The translations under genes were made by a program, and so were the position numbers. Below, in pieces: positions 1 through 7,520 of a stretch of DNA of 41,798 nt. Each line of letters begins with the position of its first letter. Position 1 is the stretch's first letter. Below the pieces are notes generated by a model. That model worked only from the letters and a program-made list of their open reading frames with translations. It was not told where the DNA came from and made no database searches. Source of the stretch: Kordiimonadaceae bacterium UBA4441 (GTDB lineage: Bacteria; Pseudomonadota; Alphaproteobacteria; Sphingomonadales; Emcibacteraceae); NCBI GenBank assembly GCA_002390425.1, contig DGPL01000013.1, positions 1 to 41,798 on the forward strand. Reading direction: 5' to 3'.

Positions 1-24
1 TCTAACCAGCTGAGCTACCCCGCC
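1..24 (-). tRNA. 5' end of a tRNA gene, cut by the window edge (possibly elongator tRNA-Met)
   Basis: Read on the minus strand, the first 24 bases form a seven-base 5' acceptor strand (GGCGGGG), the invariant U8-A9 and the D-arm core GCUCAG followed by a GGUUAGA loop, which is the standard start of a bacterial tRNA. The anticodon lies outside the window, so identity cannot be read. The acceptor strand resembles alphaproteobacterial elongator tRNA-Met from memory, which is only a suggestion. A good promoter lies upstream at 73-101. Confidence 0.85.
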
Positions 25-72
25 GCTCCAAATAAATATTGCCCGACTCTAAGGTGTCATCGGACAGCGCAT

Positions 73-101
73 CTTATAGTGAATTGTTATTTGGCTGTAA
101 A
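73..101 (-). promoter_or_regulatory. Sigma-70-type promoter for the tRNA
   Basis: On the minus strand TTTACA (96-101) and TATAAG (73-78) are separated by exactly 17 bases. Transcription would begin near 66, giving a leader of about 40 nt before the tRNA. It lies in the gap between the mnmA stop and the tRNA, so the tRNA need not depend on readthrough from mnmA. Pattern-based only. Confidence 0.5.
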
Positions 102-123
102 TAGATATTTTTCATATTCACAA

Positions 124-1272
124 TTATAGAGAAAAGGATGTTTCTGCTTTTGTGATCCAGCCGCCGCCAAGTAATCTATCCTCATGGTAAAAAACAGCGG
201 CCTGACCGCTAGAAACACCATATTCCGGTCGTTTCAGAAGAAAATAGGCTTCATCCTGTTTTTGACCTTTATAAAGCTTCGCTTCCTCTGCTGGCCTTGT
301 GGAGCGGACTTTTACCATTATATCAATTCCATCTTCGGGAATATCAGTATTTCCGAGCCAGTTTAATTCTTTGATTTCGACTTTTGAAATTTCTAAAGCT
401 TCTTTTGGTCCGACGATGACTTGCTTTTTCACGGGGTCAAGCTTAATGACATAAAGCGGATCACCACCACCAATTCCGATACCACGACGCTGACCTATTG
501 TGTAATAAATAATTCCTTTATGTTCACCAAGAACACAACCATCAAGGTGAACAATTTCACCGGGTTCACCCGCACCAGGCCTTAAACGTTCGATAACACT
601 TGCATATCCTCCATCAGGTACAAAGCAAATATCCTGGCTATCCGGCTTATTGGCAATCGTTAGTCCATATTTCTCGGCTAGTTTTCTCACATCTTCTTTC
701 ACCATGCCACCAAGAGGGAAACGTAAAAAGTTAAGCTGCTCTTGAGTTGTTGCAAAAAGGAAATAGCTTTGATCTTTAAGCGGGTCTACGGCTCGGCGCA
801 TTTCAGCATCATTGATGTCCCCTTCTCTTCTGACATAATGACCAGTTGCTAAGACATCAGCATCCAAATCTTTTGCCGTTAAAAGAAGATCTTTAAATTT
901 CACTTCCTGATTACAGCGCACACAGGGGATTGGCGTTTCACCTCGAATATAACTATCGGCGAAATCTTCCATGACGCTATCCTTAAAGCGACTTTCATAA
1001 TCCAGAACATAATGTGGAATTCCAATGGCCTCTGAAACGCGGCGCGCATCATGTATATCTTGACCTGCACAGCAAGCGCCTTTTTTTTGAATGGCAACGC
1101 CGTGGTCATAAAGCTGCAAGGTTATACCAATTACATCGTAACCTTGATCTTTAAGCATTGCAGCAACGACAGAACTATCAACACCGCCGGACATAGCAAC
1201 AACCACGCGCGTGTCTTCTGGGGCTTTATCTATACCGAGACTATTTAACTGTTTCTTTTCCATTCCCGTCAC
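124..1272 (-). CDS. mnmA: tRNA-specific 2-thiouridylase MnmA
   Basis: MnmA adenylates U34 of the Lys, Glu and Gln tRNAs and transfers persulfide sulfur to give 2-thiouridine. The 382-residue protein has the PP-loop SGGVDSS at 28-34. The catalytic cysteine pair is C120, in a CNQEVKF context like E. coli C102, and C216, in DICFVPDG like E. coli C199. The length is typical. The longest frame starts at GTG (1272); an ATG three codons later (1263) is also possible and neither has a clear ribosome binding site. The gene reads towards the tRNA at the window edge, a fitting but probably incidental neighbour. Family assignment is secure; start choice is not. Confidence 0.96.
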   Translation of the reverse strand: MTGMEKKQLNSLGIDKAPEDTRVVVAMSGGVDSSVVAAMLKDQGYDVIGITLQLYDHGVAIQKKGACCAGQDIHDARRVSEAIGIPHYVLDYESRFKDSVMEDFADSYIRGETPIPCVRCNQEVKFKDLLLTAKDLDADVLATGHYVRREGDINDAEMRRAVDPLKDQSYFLFATTQEQLNFLRFPLGGMVKEDVRKLAEKYGLTIANKPDSQDICFVPDGGYASVIERLRPGAGEPGEIVHLDGCVLGEHKGIIYYTIGQRRGIGIGGGDPLYVIKLDPVKKQVIVGPKEALEISKVEIKELNWLGNTDIPEDGIDIMVKVRSTRPAEEAKLYKGQKQDEAYFLLKRPEYGVSSGQAAVFYHEDRLLGGGWITKAETSFSL

Positions 1273-1314
1273 ATAGTATGCTTTTAGGGAAACTTCAAGT
1301 CTTTACGTACTTGG

Positions 1315-1911
1315 TTATATGAAGTTCAGTAAAGAAAGTCTTGATAACTCACTTGTTAATTTATAGGAAACCTCAAGCGCGGTCTGGTCGTTATTCACTC
1401 TTGTGATGGCTTCGGCCATATTAACATCCTCAATATCAGAAATGAAATTTAGCATAAACGTTTCTTGCTCTTGATGTTCTTCTAATAATTCGTCTGCGCG
1501 GCCATAACGCATACCATTGCTGGATAATACAATTCGCAAATCTTCGATGACATTCTCAAAAACGCTCAATTGACTTTCAAGAAACGTATTCTGAGCCGGC
1601 GTTAATTCACCTGATATCGGGGTAAGATTATCAAAATCAGCCAAGACCTTAATTGCCATAAATAAATCTTCCGCAACTTCATCTGCTAAAAGGCTATATT
1701 CCATATCCGTATTTTGTCCGATTTTCGCAATTGCTTTGCGTCCATCATTTTGAAACATGTCTCCGGCAGCTGTTGCTGCGACTAAGTCCCCTAGATTATC
1801 GCCGACAATTGGCGGTACGTCTGTTCGACCGCCACTAAATATATGTACCCCACCGATGTCTGTGTTAAGTGATGCAATCATAGAGCTAAATGCTTCTTCA
1901 ACAGTATCCAT
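1315..1911 (-). pseudogene. Flagellin/FlgL-family C-terminal remnant, N-terminal half missing
   Basis: The 198-residue frame matches the second half of flagellar hook-filament junction proteins (FlgL/flagellin family). It has a helix followed by LNTDIGGVHIFSGGRTDVPP, a variable middle, a long helical region (about 110-175) and an SRLSLLNFI end typical of the C-terminal D0 helix. A complete FlgL has about 100 more residues at the front, forming half of the D0/D1 bundle, and these are absent: only 126 bases separate the frame from chpT, with no matching sequence in any frame. The ATG at 1911 does have an AGAGG about nine bases upstream, so a short protein could still be made, but without its N-terminal helix it should not assemble. 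Most likely a deletion remnant; an unusually short homologue is the alternative. No other flagellar gene lies in the window. Confidence 0.65.
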
Positions 1912-2037
1912 GCCAATTACCTCTTTTACTAGATTCTGGGTATACCAGCCTCTAATCTCTACGAAATTGGTTAAAATGAAGTAAAGCTTTGCTATTTTTT
2001 CTCAAATAATAAGATTTTTTAAGCAACAAAAATGCTG

Positions 2038-2664
2038 TTAGGTAGAAAATTTTAAGGTAAAACTATTTTCATTATGCTCGATATGTTCAATTTTACTACC
2101 GAGCTCACGTGCAACACTGGATGCTAAATAGGCAGGTGCTATTTTTGGATCCCCATCTAAAGTCTCTGTATTGCCGCATATCATTTCGCGTGCTTTATCT
2201 TGGAAAATCACGCGGTCGGCTCGCACTGATACTTCAGTAATGATGCTTTCACCCGTTTTGGTAATATTAACGGCCATGTCACCGCCGCGAATTAAACTTT
2301 CACTGGCGACAAGTATCATATTTAATAGCACTTTTAATGTGCTTTTATCCATTTCACCGATTTCAGAATTCCAATCAAGGTTAATTGGTGTCCCTTCAAA
2401 CAACGAAGTAGCTGCATTTTTGGCATCTCGAATTGGAACGTGAGCGCCAATACCCCCAGCAGCACCAAATGCTAATCTATAAAACTTAAGTCTATTAGAT
2501 GTTTGTCCAGCACTAAGCTCAAGAAGTTTCATTACTTCTGCACGCATCATCTCGTCTTCTTAGTCACTTAAAATTTCAATACCATTAGAGATCGCCCCTA
2601 CAGGGCTAATTAAATCATGGCAAAGACGTGAGCATAAAAGGGCGGCAAAATCTAATTCTTTCAT
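2038..2664 (-). pseudogene. chpT: ChpT histidine phosphotransferase interrupted by an in-frame TAA
   Basis: ChpT relays phosphate from the hybrid kinase CckA to CtrA and CpdR in alphaproteobacteria. Reading starts at ATG 2662-2664 and gives 34 residues ending in LSD, including the phospho-accepting motif CHDLISPVGA (C15, H16). A TAA then occurs at 2560-2562, and the same frame continues with EDEMMRAEVMKLLELS and the rest of the family sequence (RLKFYRLAFGAAGG) to the stop at 2038-2040. Ignoring the TAA the product is 208 residues, normal for ChpT, so this is a single nonsense substitution and not a frameshift. Restart at ATG 2548-2550, nine bases after the stop and behind an AAGAAG, could give a 170-residue piece without His16. 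TAA ends other genes in the window, so codon reassignment is unlikely. True decay or a base-call error are the alternatives. Confidence 0.85.
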
Positions 2665-2680
2665 AAAAAAACTTTCTATC

Positions 2681-2710
2681 TTGTAGTATGATGCGAATGG
2701 TTCATATAAT
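2681..2710 (+). promoter_or_regulatory. Sigma-70-type promoter for cysQ
   Basis: TTGTAG (2681-2686) and a perfect TATAAT (2705-2710) are separated by 18 bases in the 93-base gap between the divergent chpT and cysQ starts. Transcription would start near 2717, about 40 bases before the cysQ ATG. Pattern-based. Confidence 0.5.
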
Positions 2711-2757
2711 ACTCAGCAGAATAAAAACGACAACATAAATTAATTAGAAAAAATCAA

Positions 2758-3546
2758 ATGATCGAAAATAAATATCAAAAATTTGCTGAAGTTCTTCGTC
2801 CTACCGCTGTTAAAGCCGGAAGAAAAATTCTTGAAGTCCGTGAAGGAAATTTAGGCATATCTATAAAAGGTGATCAGTCACCAGTTACAATCGCAGATCA
2901 ACAGGCTGAAAAAATAATTTTATCCTCTCTCAAAAACATTGCCCCTGAAATTCCTATCATTGCAGAAGAAAGTGTTAGTGCTGGTATTGTACCTGAAACA
3001 AAAGAAATCTTTTGGTTGGTTGATCCATTAGATGGAACAAAAGAGTTTATATCTGGTGGTTCTGATTTCACAGTTAATATTGCGCTTATTGAAAACGGCA
3101 TTCCTACTTTTGCTGTTATTTATGTTCCGGCAACATGTAAATTATATACGGCATTAAATAGAGATACTGCTATTTTGCAAAATGTTACGCATGACGTAAT
3201 CTCACCCGATGAAATCCCTATAAGAACGCGCCCCATACCCCAAGAAGGAATGACAGCAGTAGCCAGTAAATCCCATCTGGATGATCAAACTAAAGCATTT
3301 TTAATAGATAATAATATTGAGAATACTGTTTCCGTAGGCAGCTCGCTCAAATTTTGTATTGTCGCCACTGGCGATGCTGATATTTACCCTCGTTTTGGCC
3401 CGACAATGGAATGGGATATTGCCGCTGGGCATGCGATTTTAAATGCTGCTGGAGGAAGCGTCACTAATCCCGATGGAACTCCATTTAAATATCAGAAAAA
3501 AGGTTATTTAAATGGGGCATTTATTGCGAAAAGCCATCCTTCATAA
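2758..3546 (+). CDS. cysQ: 3'(2'),5'-bisphosphate nucleotidase CysQ
   Basis: CysQ removes the 3'-phosphate from 3'-phosphoadenosine 5'-phosphate, the by-product of sulfate assimilation and 4'-phosphopantetheine transfer. The 262-residue protein is a member of the Mg2+-dependent, Li+-sensitive inositol monophosphatase fold. Metal-binding motifs are the E70-E71 pair (AEES), D89-P-L-D92-G-T (DPLDGTKEF) and the late W219-D220 in GPTMEWDIAAGHAIL. The F-P-T/M-E-W form and overall length favour CysQ over SuhB. It is monocistronic, divergent from chpT, and its last codons overlap the end of the convergent LysE-type gene by six bases. Confidence 0.93.
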   Translation: MIENKYQKFAEVLRPTAVKAGRKILEVREGNLGISIKGDQSPVTIADQQAEKIILSSLKNIAPEIPIIAEESVSAGIVPETKEIFWLVDPLDGTKEFISGGSDFTVNIALIENGIPTFAVIYVPATCKLYTALNRDTAILQNVTHDVISPDEIPIRTRPIPQEGMTAVASKSHLDDQTKAFLIDNNIENTVSVGSSLKFCIVATGDADIYPRFGPTMEWDIAAGHAILNAAGGSVTNPDGTPFKYQKKGYLNGAFIAKSHPS

Positions 3547-4167
3547 AAGAAAACTTAAATTCTTTATAAATGCACTCAAACCAAATAACATTATAATGAC
3601 CGCTGATATTTTGTTGATTTTTTCTAGTCCTTTATCAGTTATCCCTTTACCAATTTTTGCTGACACATTCGAAATGATAGCCCACCACAAACATGATCCT
3701 ATAAATATCCCTAATGAAATGAAACTTGCGTTAAAATAGTTATTACCCATTTCACCTAAGCCCATACTTACGAATATAGCCACAAAGCCCAAAACCGTTA
3801 AAGGGTTCGACATGGTTAAAAGAAATGTGCCAATAGCAGCTTTTATTCTATCTTTATAAGTATCTCTAATATCATCAATATGAGGGTGGTTGAACCAAAG
3901 TTTTAAAGCGATCACAATCAATGCAATCCCGCCAATCACCTGGAACCAGACATTAAATTCCTCGATAAAGGTGGTTAATCCAGCCAACCCAAATGCGGCC
4001 AAGGCCCCAAATAGTCCGTCTGCAAAAGCGGCTCCTGTTCCAACGACAAAACCATTCTTAGGTCCCTTGGTTAGGGCGCGTCTTATGCATATAATATTCA
4101 CTGGGCCAATATGGGCTGCCATAACTAGGCCGATCAACATTCCCCAAAGCAGATAAACAGGCGACAT
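3541..4167 (-). CDS. LysE/RhtB-family amino-acid exporter
   Basis: This 208-residue inner-membrane protein has about six hydrophobic segments (roughly 5-25, 38-60, 73-90, 110-135, 145-170, 185-205). The early MAAHIGPVN stretch carries the conserved GP motif of the LysE/RhtB superfamily, which exports amino acids such as lysine, threonine or homoserine lactone. Substrate cannot be read from sequence. The gene stands alone: its end overlaps the convergent cysQ end and its start is divergent from the DUF3253 gene, so it has no operon partner to suggest a role. Confidence 0.85.
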   Translation of the reverse strand: MSPVYLLWGMLIGLVMAAHIGPVNIICIRRALTKGPKNGFVVGTGAAFADGLFGALAAFGLAGLTTFIEEFNVWFQVIGGIALIVIALKLWFNHPHIDDIRDTYKDRIKAAIGTFLLTMSNPLTVLGFVAIFVSMGLGEMGNNYFNASFISLGIFIGSCLWWAIISNVSAKIGKGITDKGLEKINKISAVIIMLFGLSAFIKNLSFLL

Positions 4168-4228
4168 TTATTTATTCTCTTTCTTCATAGCTTCAATTTA
4201 TCGTGCATAACTTAACAAAACATGTTAC

Positions 4229-4552
4229 ATGGCGATCATGACAGATGTAAACGAACAAAATGACGAAGCTGAAAAAAAGGAAGACCCTGTTCAGCTCTAT
4301 ATCCTAGAGGCGATTGCTGATGGTTCAGTAGTAAGTCCAAATGATATTGCCATCAAAATTTCAAAGGATCGCGCCAAAGACAGTGACCCTGAGGATGTTT
4401 GGCGAAAATATATGCTCGCAGTCAAGCAACAAGCAAAGTATCTCGCCCGAGAAGGTCGAATAAGTATTTTAAGACGCGGAAAAGTAATAGACCCGAATAA
4501 AATGAAGGGTTTGGTGAAATTTTCACTGCCCGTTGAAAGTGCTGATGATTAA
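4229..4552 (+). CDS. Small DUF3253-family protein
   Basis: The 107-residue product resembles DUF3253: a short helical domain with a PNDIAIKIS segment, a VWRKYMLAVKQQAKYLAREG core containing the W-R motif, and a wing-like RISILRRGKVIDPNKMKGLVKFSL end. The shape suggests a winged helix, but no function is established and I do not assign one. It may start at ATG 4229 or at ATG 4238; neither has a clear ribosome binding site. Its TAA stop overlaps the convergent stop of the next gene so that both are contained in a single TTAA at 4549-4552. Confidence 0.75.
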   Translation: MAIMTDVNEQNDEAEKKEDPVQLYILEAIADGSVVSPNDIAIKISKDRAKDSDPEDVWRKYMLAVKQQAKYLAREGRISILRRGKVIDPNKMKGLVKFSLPVESADD

Positions 4553-4905
4553 TTAGATTTTATCGTCGCAATTATATTGCCTGCGTAATCAACTAAAATT
4601 ACTCTTTCAATAGTTTGATTTCGGCCAATATTAATCAAGATGCCCTTATCACTGTTGCTGCTAGAAATAATTTCTTCGCCATTTGAAAGTTTTAAGTTTA
4701 TTTCAAATGGTTTTGAATTTGTCGGTTTTACAATTTGTGATGTTTGATATTTTTCAACCAACGCGGCTTCGGCCGATTTTTGATCATTATATTTCATTAT
4801 GGAAGCAACAATGATAACAACGACCATAACGACAATTAAAACACCCAAAGTAATCACAATTCCCTTGAGTAATTTATAATTTTTTGGCATTGGTTCTTCT
4901 GACAT
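4549..4905 (-). CDS. Single-pass membrane protein, DUF6476-like
   Basis: The 118-residue protein has one transmembrane helix at about 14-37 (GIVITLGVLIVVMVVVIIVA) and then a small soluble domain with a NIGRNQTIERVILVD segment ending in IATIKSN. The architecture and its position divergent from rluD match the alphaproteobacterial DUF6476 family, whose function is unknown. The start codon overlaps the rluD start (both within CATG at 4903-4906) and the stop overlaps the DUF3253 stop within TTAA. An internal ATG at 4890 is an alternative start that would remove the divergent overlap. Confidence 0.6.
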   Translation of the reverse strand: MSEEPMPKNYKLLKGIVITLGVLIVVMVVVIIVASIMKYNDQKSAEAALVEKYQTSQIVKPTNSKPFEINLKLSNGEEIISSSNSDKGILINIGRNQTIERVILVDYAGNIIATIKSN

Positions 4906-5929
4906 GACGATAATTACACCTAAATATTATGAAGCAGCAGCTGACGAAGAGGATAAAGGCTTACGCCTAGATAAGTTCCTCAGCAATAAGCTTCCGGACA
5001 TTAGTCGTTCCCGTCTTAAAAGCCTGATCGTCGAAGGTCAAGTCTTTCTGAAAGATTCTGAAAAGAAATATGAAGACCCTTCAGCAAAAATAAAAGGGCA
5101 TGAGATATTTGGCTTAAATATTCCTGATCTTGTAGAGCCTATCCCTGAAGGCGAAGATATCCCACTGGATATCTATTATGAAGACGATCATTTAATAGTC
5201 CTATATAAGCCTGCTGGTATGGTCGTCCACCCTGCCCCAGGAAACTATAGCGGTACTCTTGTCAATGCACTCATCTACCATTGTGGCGAAAGTTTATCAG
5301 GCATCAATGGAGTTAGAAGGCCCGGTATTGTTCACAGGATAGATAAAGATACAAGCGGCCTTATGGTTGCTGCGAAGTCCGACAAAGCACACAAAGGTTT
5401 GGCAAAACAATTCGCAAAACACAGCATGGAAAGAGCTTATTATGCTATTTGCTGGGGGGTTCCAAACCCAACAGCCGACGAAATTTATGCTCCGCTTAAA
5501 AGAGACCCTAAAAATAGATTGAAGATATCTGTCCAACCAAGCGGAAAAGAAGCGCTCACACATTACAAAGTTATAAAAAGATTAGAACCTCCCAGAAAAA
5601 TAACATCCCGGCAAAATGTTAAGCAAGGCTTGCCACCAAGTCTCTCACTAGTTGAGTGCCGCCTTGAAACGGGTCGAACACATCAAGTGCGGGTTCATAT
5701 GTCACATTTGGGATATCCTCTTGTTGGTGATCCTCTTTATAGCCGTCGCAATAATCCTTCCAAAAATTTATCGGAAGGCGCAAAAGAGGCACTTTCCAAT
5801 TTTACACGTCAAGCACTTCACGCTTATTTGATCGGATTCATTCATCCGATTACCAAGGAGCACTTGACATTTGAAACAGAATTACCAAATGATATGAAAC
5901 ACCTTATTCAAGCATTAGTCGCTGTCTAA
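4904..5929 (+). CDS. rluD: 23S rRNA pseudouridine synthase RluD
   Basis: RluD isomerises uridines in helix 69 of 23S rRNA (E. coli positions 1911, 1915 and 1917). The 341-residue protein has an N-terminal S4 RNA-binding domain (about 19-70, LRLDKFLSNKLPDISRSRLK) followed by the catalytic domain. The catalytic aspartate is D147 in H144-RIDKDTSG, and the LETGRTHQVRVH and GYPLVGDPLY motifs follow. Length and motifs fit RluD better than RluA or RluC. It is followed at 62 bases by rpoH, a pairing common in alphaproteobacteria. The promoter must lie inside the divergent DUF6476-like gene, because the two start codons overlap. Confidence 0.94.
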   Translation: MTIITPKYYEAAADEEDKGLRLDKFLSNKLPDISRSRLKSLIVEGQVFLKDSEKKYEDPSAKIKGHEIFGLNIPDLVEPIPEGEDIPLDIYYEDDHLIVLYKPAGMVVHPAPGNYSGTLVNALIYHCGESLSGINGVRRPGIVHRIDKDTSGLMVAAKSDKAHKGLAKQFAKHSMERAYYAICWGVPNPTADEIYAPLKRDPKNRLKISVQPSGKEALTHYKVIKRLEPPRKITSRQNVKQGLPPSLSLVECRLETGRTHQVRVHMSHLGYPLVGDPLYSRRNNPSKNLSEGAKEALSNFTRQALHAYLIGFIHPITKEHLTFETELPNDMKHLIQALVAV

Positions 5930-5991
5930 ATACTGCCCTAATGTTTTTATAAGATAAAATGGATAAAAAGGACTGAGGGTAAAAACTTAAG

Positions 5992-6885
5992 ATGGCGCAA
6001 AATAATCTACCAGTGATATCACCGGACGGTAGTTTAACGAGCTACCTACATGAAATTCGTAAATTCCCAATGCTTAAGCCGGATGAGGAGTTTATGCTCG
6101 CAAAAGCATGGACGGAGCATGGCGATACGGATGCTGCCCATAAATTGGTTACTTCTCACCTTCGTCTTGTGGCTAAAATTGCGATGGGTTATCGCGGATA
6201 TGGTTTGCCGGTAGGTGATCTTATTTCCGAAGGTAATGTCGGCATGATGCAAGCAGTTAAACGTTTTGACCCTGATAAAGGTTTCCGTTTGGCCACTTAT
6301 GCAATGTGGTGGATTAAGGCCTCAATTCATGAATATATCCTTCGATCTTGGTCGCTCGTTAAAATTGGAACGACGGCAGCACAAAAGAAATTGTTTTTTA
6401 ATTTACGTCGCATCAAGGGCCAACTTGAAGCCGTTGATGAAGGTGATCTTCATCCGGACCAAGTTACTGAAATTGCCAATAGACTTGATGTTAAAGAAGA
6501 CGAAGTTGTTCAAATGAACCGCCGTATGTCTGGTGGTGATCATTCATTGAACGCGCCAATGCGTGCCGACATCGAAGGTGAATGGCAAGATTGGCTTGTA
6601 GACGAAAATACACCAGATCAAGAAACAGCATATGCAGATGAAGAAGAGTTAAATTACCGACGCGGACTTATGGCTAATGCCATGAGTGCTTTAAATGAGC
6701 GTGAGCAACATATCATTTCAGAACGTCGCCTAAGTGATAGCCCTAAAACTCTTGAAGAATTAAGCATCGAATATAGCATTAGCCGCGAACGCGTGCGTCA
6801 AATCGAAGCACGCGCCTTTGAAAAACTGCAGATCGCAATGCAGGCTTCTGCCGCCGAAGATGACATGCTCACAATCGAGCAGTAA
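5992..6885 (+). CDS. rpoH: RNA polymerase sigma-32 factor RpoH
   Basis: RpoH directs RNA polymerase to heat-shock promoters. The 297-residue protein has sigma region 2 (about 48-117, with VGDLISEGNVGMMQAVKRFD and the AMWWIKASIHEYI region 2.4), the RpoH-specific box QKKLFFNLR at 131-139 that separates it from RpoD, and region 4 at the end with the helix-turn-helix ISRERVRQIEARAFEKL. Length is typical. An AGGACTGAGGG segment lies about 10-20 bases before the ATG. It follows rluD in the same direction. Many alphaproteobacteria carry two rpoH copies, and only one is visible here. FtsH, which degrades RpoH in E. coli, is encoded elsewhere in the window. Confidence 0.96.
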   Translation: MAQNNLPVISPDGSLTSYLHEIRKFPMLKPDEEFMLAKAWTEHGDTDAAHKLVTSHLRLVAKIAMGYRGYGLPVGDLISEGNVGMMQAVKRFDPDKGFRLATYAMWWIKASIHEYILRSWSLVKIGTTAAQKKLFFNLRRIKGQLEAVDEGDLHPDQVTEIANRLDVKEDEVVQMNRRMSGGDHSLNAPMRADIEGEWQDWLVDENTPDQETAYADEEELNYRRGLMANAMSALNEREQHIISERRLSDSPKTLEELSIEYSISRERVRQIEARAFEKLQIAMQASAAEDDMLTIEQ

Positions 6886-6920
6886 TAAGTATCCGGAAAG
6901 TAAATTATTGGGGGAATACT

Positions 6921-7508
6921 ATTATAGAAAAATCAAAACTATTACTCATTTTTTGGCTTATTTCGTTTGCTTTAATCTTAATCTTCCTATTTAATTTTCC
7001 TATAGCATTATACTTCATTGATTGGGAATTCCATGTGATCTTCCGAAGTGGCGCTTGGATTATTTCCTTATTCATTTTGATAAAGTTATCTACATTTTGG
7101 AAAATTAGATATCTCAGATATCTACATCATATTGTAAGTTTTTTATGGGCTATACTGGTATTAACAGCATTAAGCGGCACAGCTTTAAACGGTAAAAATA
7201 GAGTGGATAAAAAGTTAATTTCGGAACACAAAACCAAATCCTGCCTCTATAGAGCTTATCAATTTGACCCAGGTGCAATCGGCAGTTCATCCATTCAGAT
7301 TATCGCCGAATATGAAATTCTATACTCATTAAAAGTCGAAAAGAAAAAGCTTGTTGTATTTCGTGGCTCTAACCCAGAAATCAAAATATCCAAGGACAAT
7401 CACATATTAGTGCAAATTGGCACGTATAATCCCCATAAGGAAGATGAAAGTCATTTGTTCCAAACAGAAATAGAGAGTTGCCTAACAGGAAAAACGATCT
7501 ATCTTTAA
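6921..7508 (+). CDS. Unrecognised membrane protein, probable AUU start
   Basis: I do not recognise this family. From a GTG at 7035 the frame gives 157 residues, but it stays open upstream and adds a hydrophobic segment (KLLLIFWLISFALILIFLF). The extended reading begins at ATT 6921, six bases after a strong GGGGGA at 6910-6915, and no ATG, GTG or TTG is in frame there. The extended 195-residue protein has about three transmembrane segments (roughly 5-33, 42-58 and 72-88) and a soluble tail of about 100 residues with predicted strands (SIQIIAEYEILYSLKVEKKKLVVF). A start at ATA 6924 or at GTG 7035 (preceded by GGGAA) is possible. It is downstream of rpoH by 35 bases, possibly cotranscribed, and converges on purA 12 bases away. 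Confidence 0.6.
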   Translation: MIEKSKLLLIFWLISFALILIFLFNFPIALYFIDWEFHVIFRSGAWIISLFILIKLSTFWKIRYLRYLHHIVSFLWAILVLTALSGTALNGKNRVDKKLISEHKTKSCLYRAYQFDPGAIGSSSIQIIAEYEILYSLKVEKKKLVVFRGSNPEIKISKDNHILVQIGTYNPHKEDESHLFQTEIESCLTGKTIYL

Positions 7509-7520
7509 TATCTATATTAG

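Noticed and set aside
2560..2562. TAA recoded as an amino acid in this genome
   Set aside because: TAA ends several intact genes in the window (for example cysQ, zapA and the DUF3253 gene), so global reassignment is not credible, and I see no recoding signal nearby.
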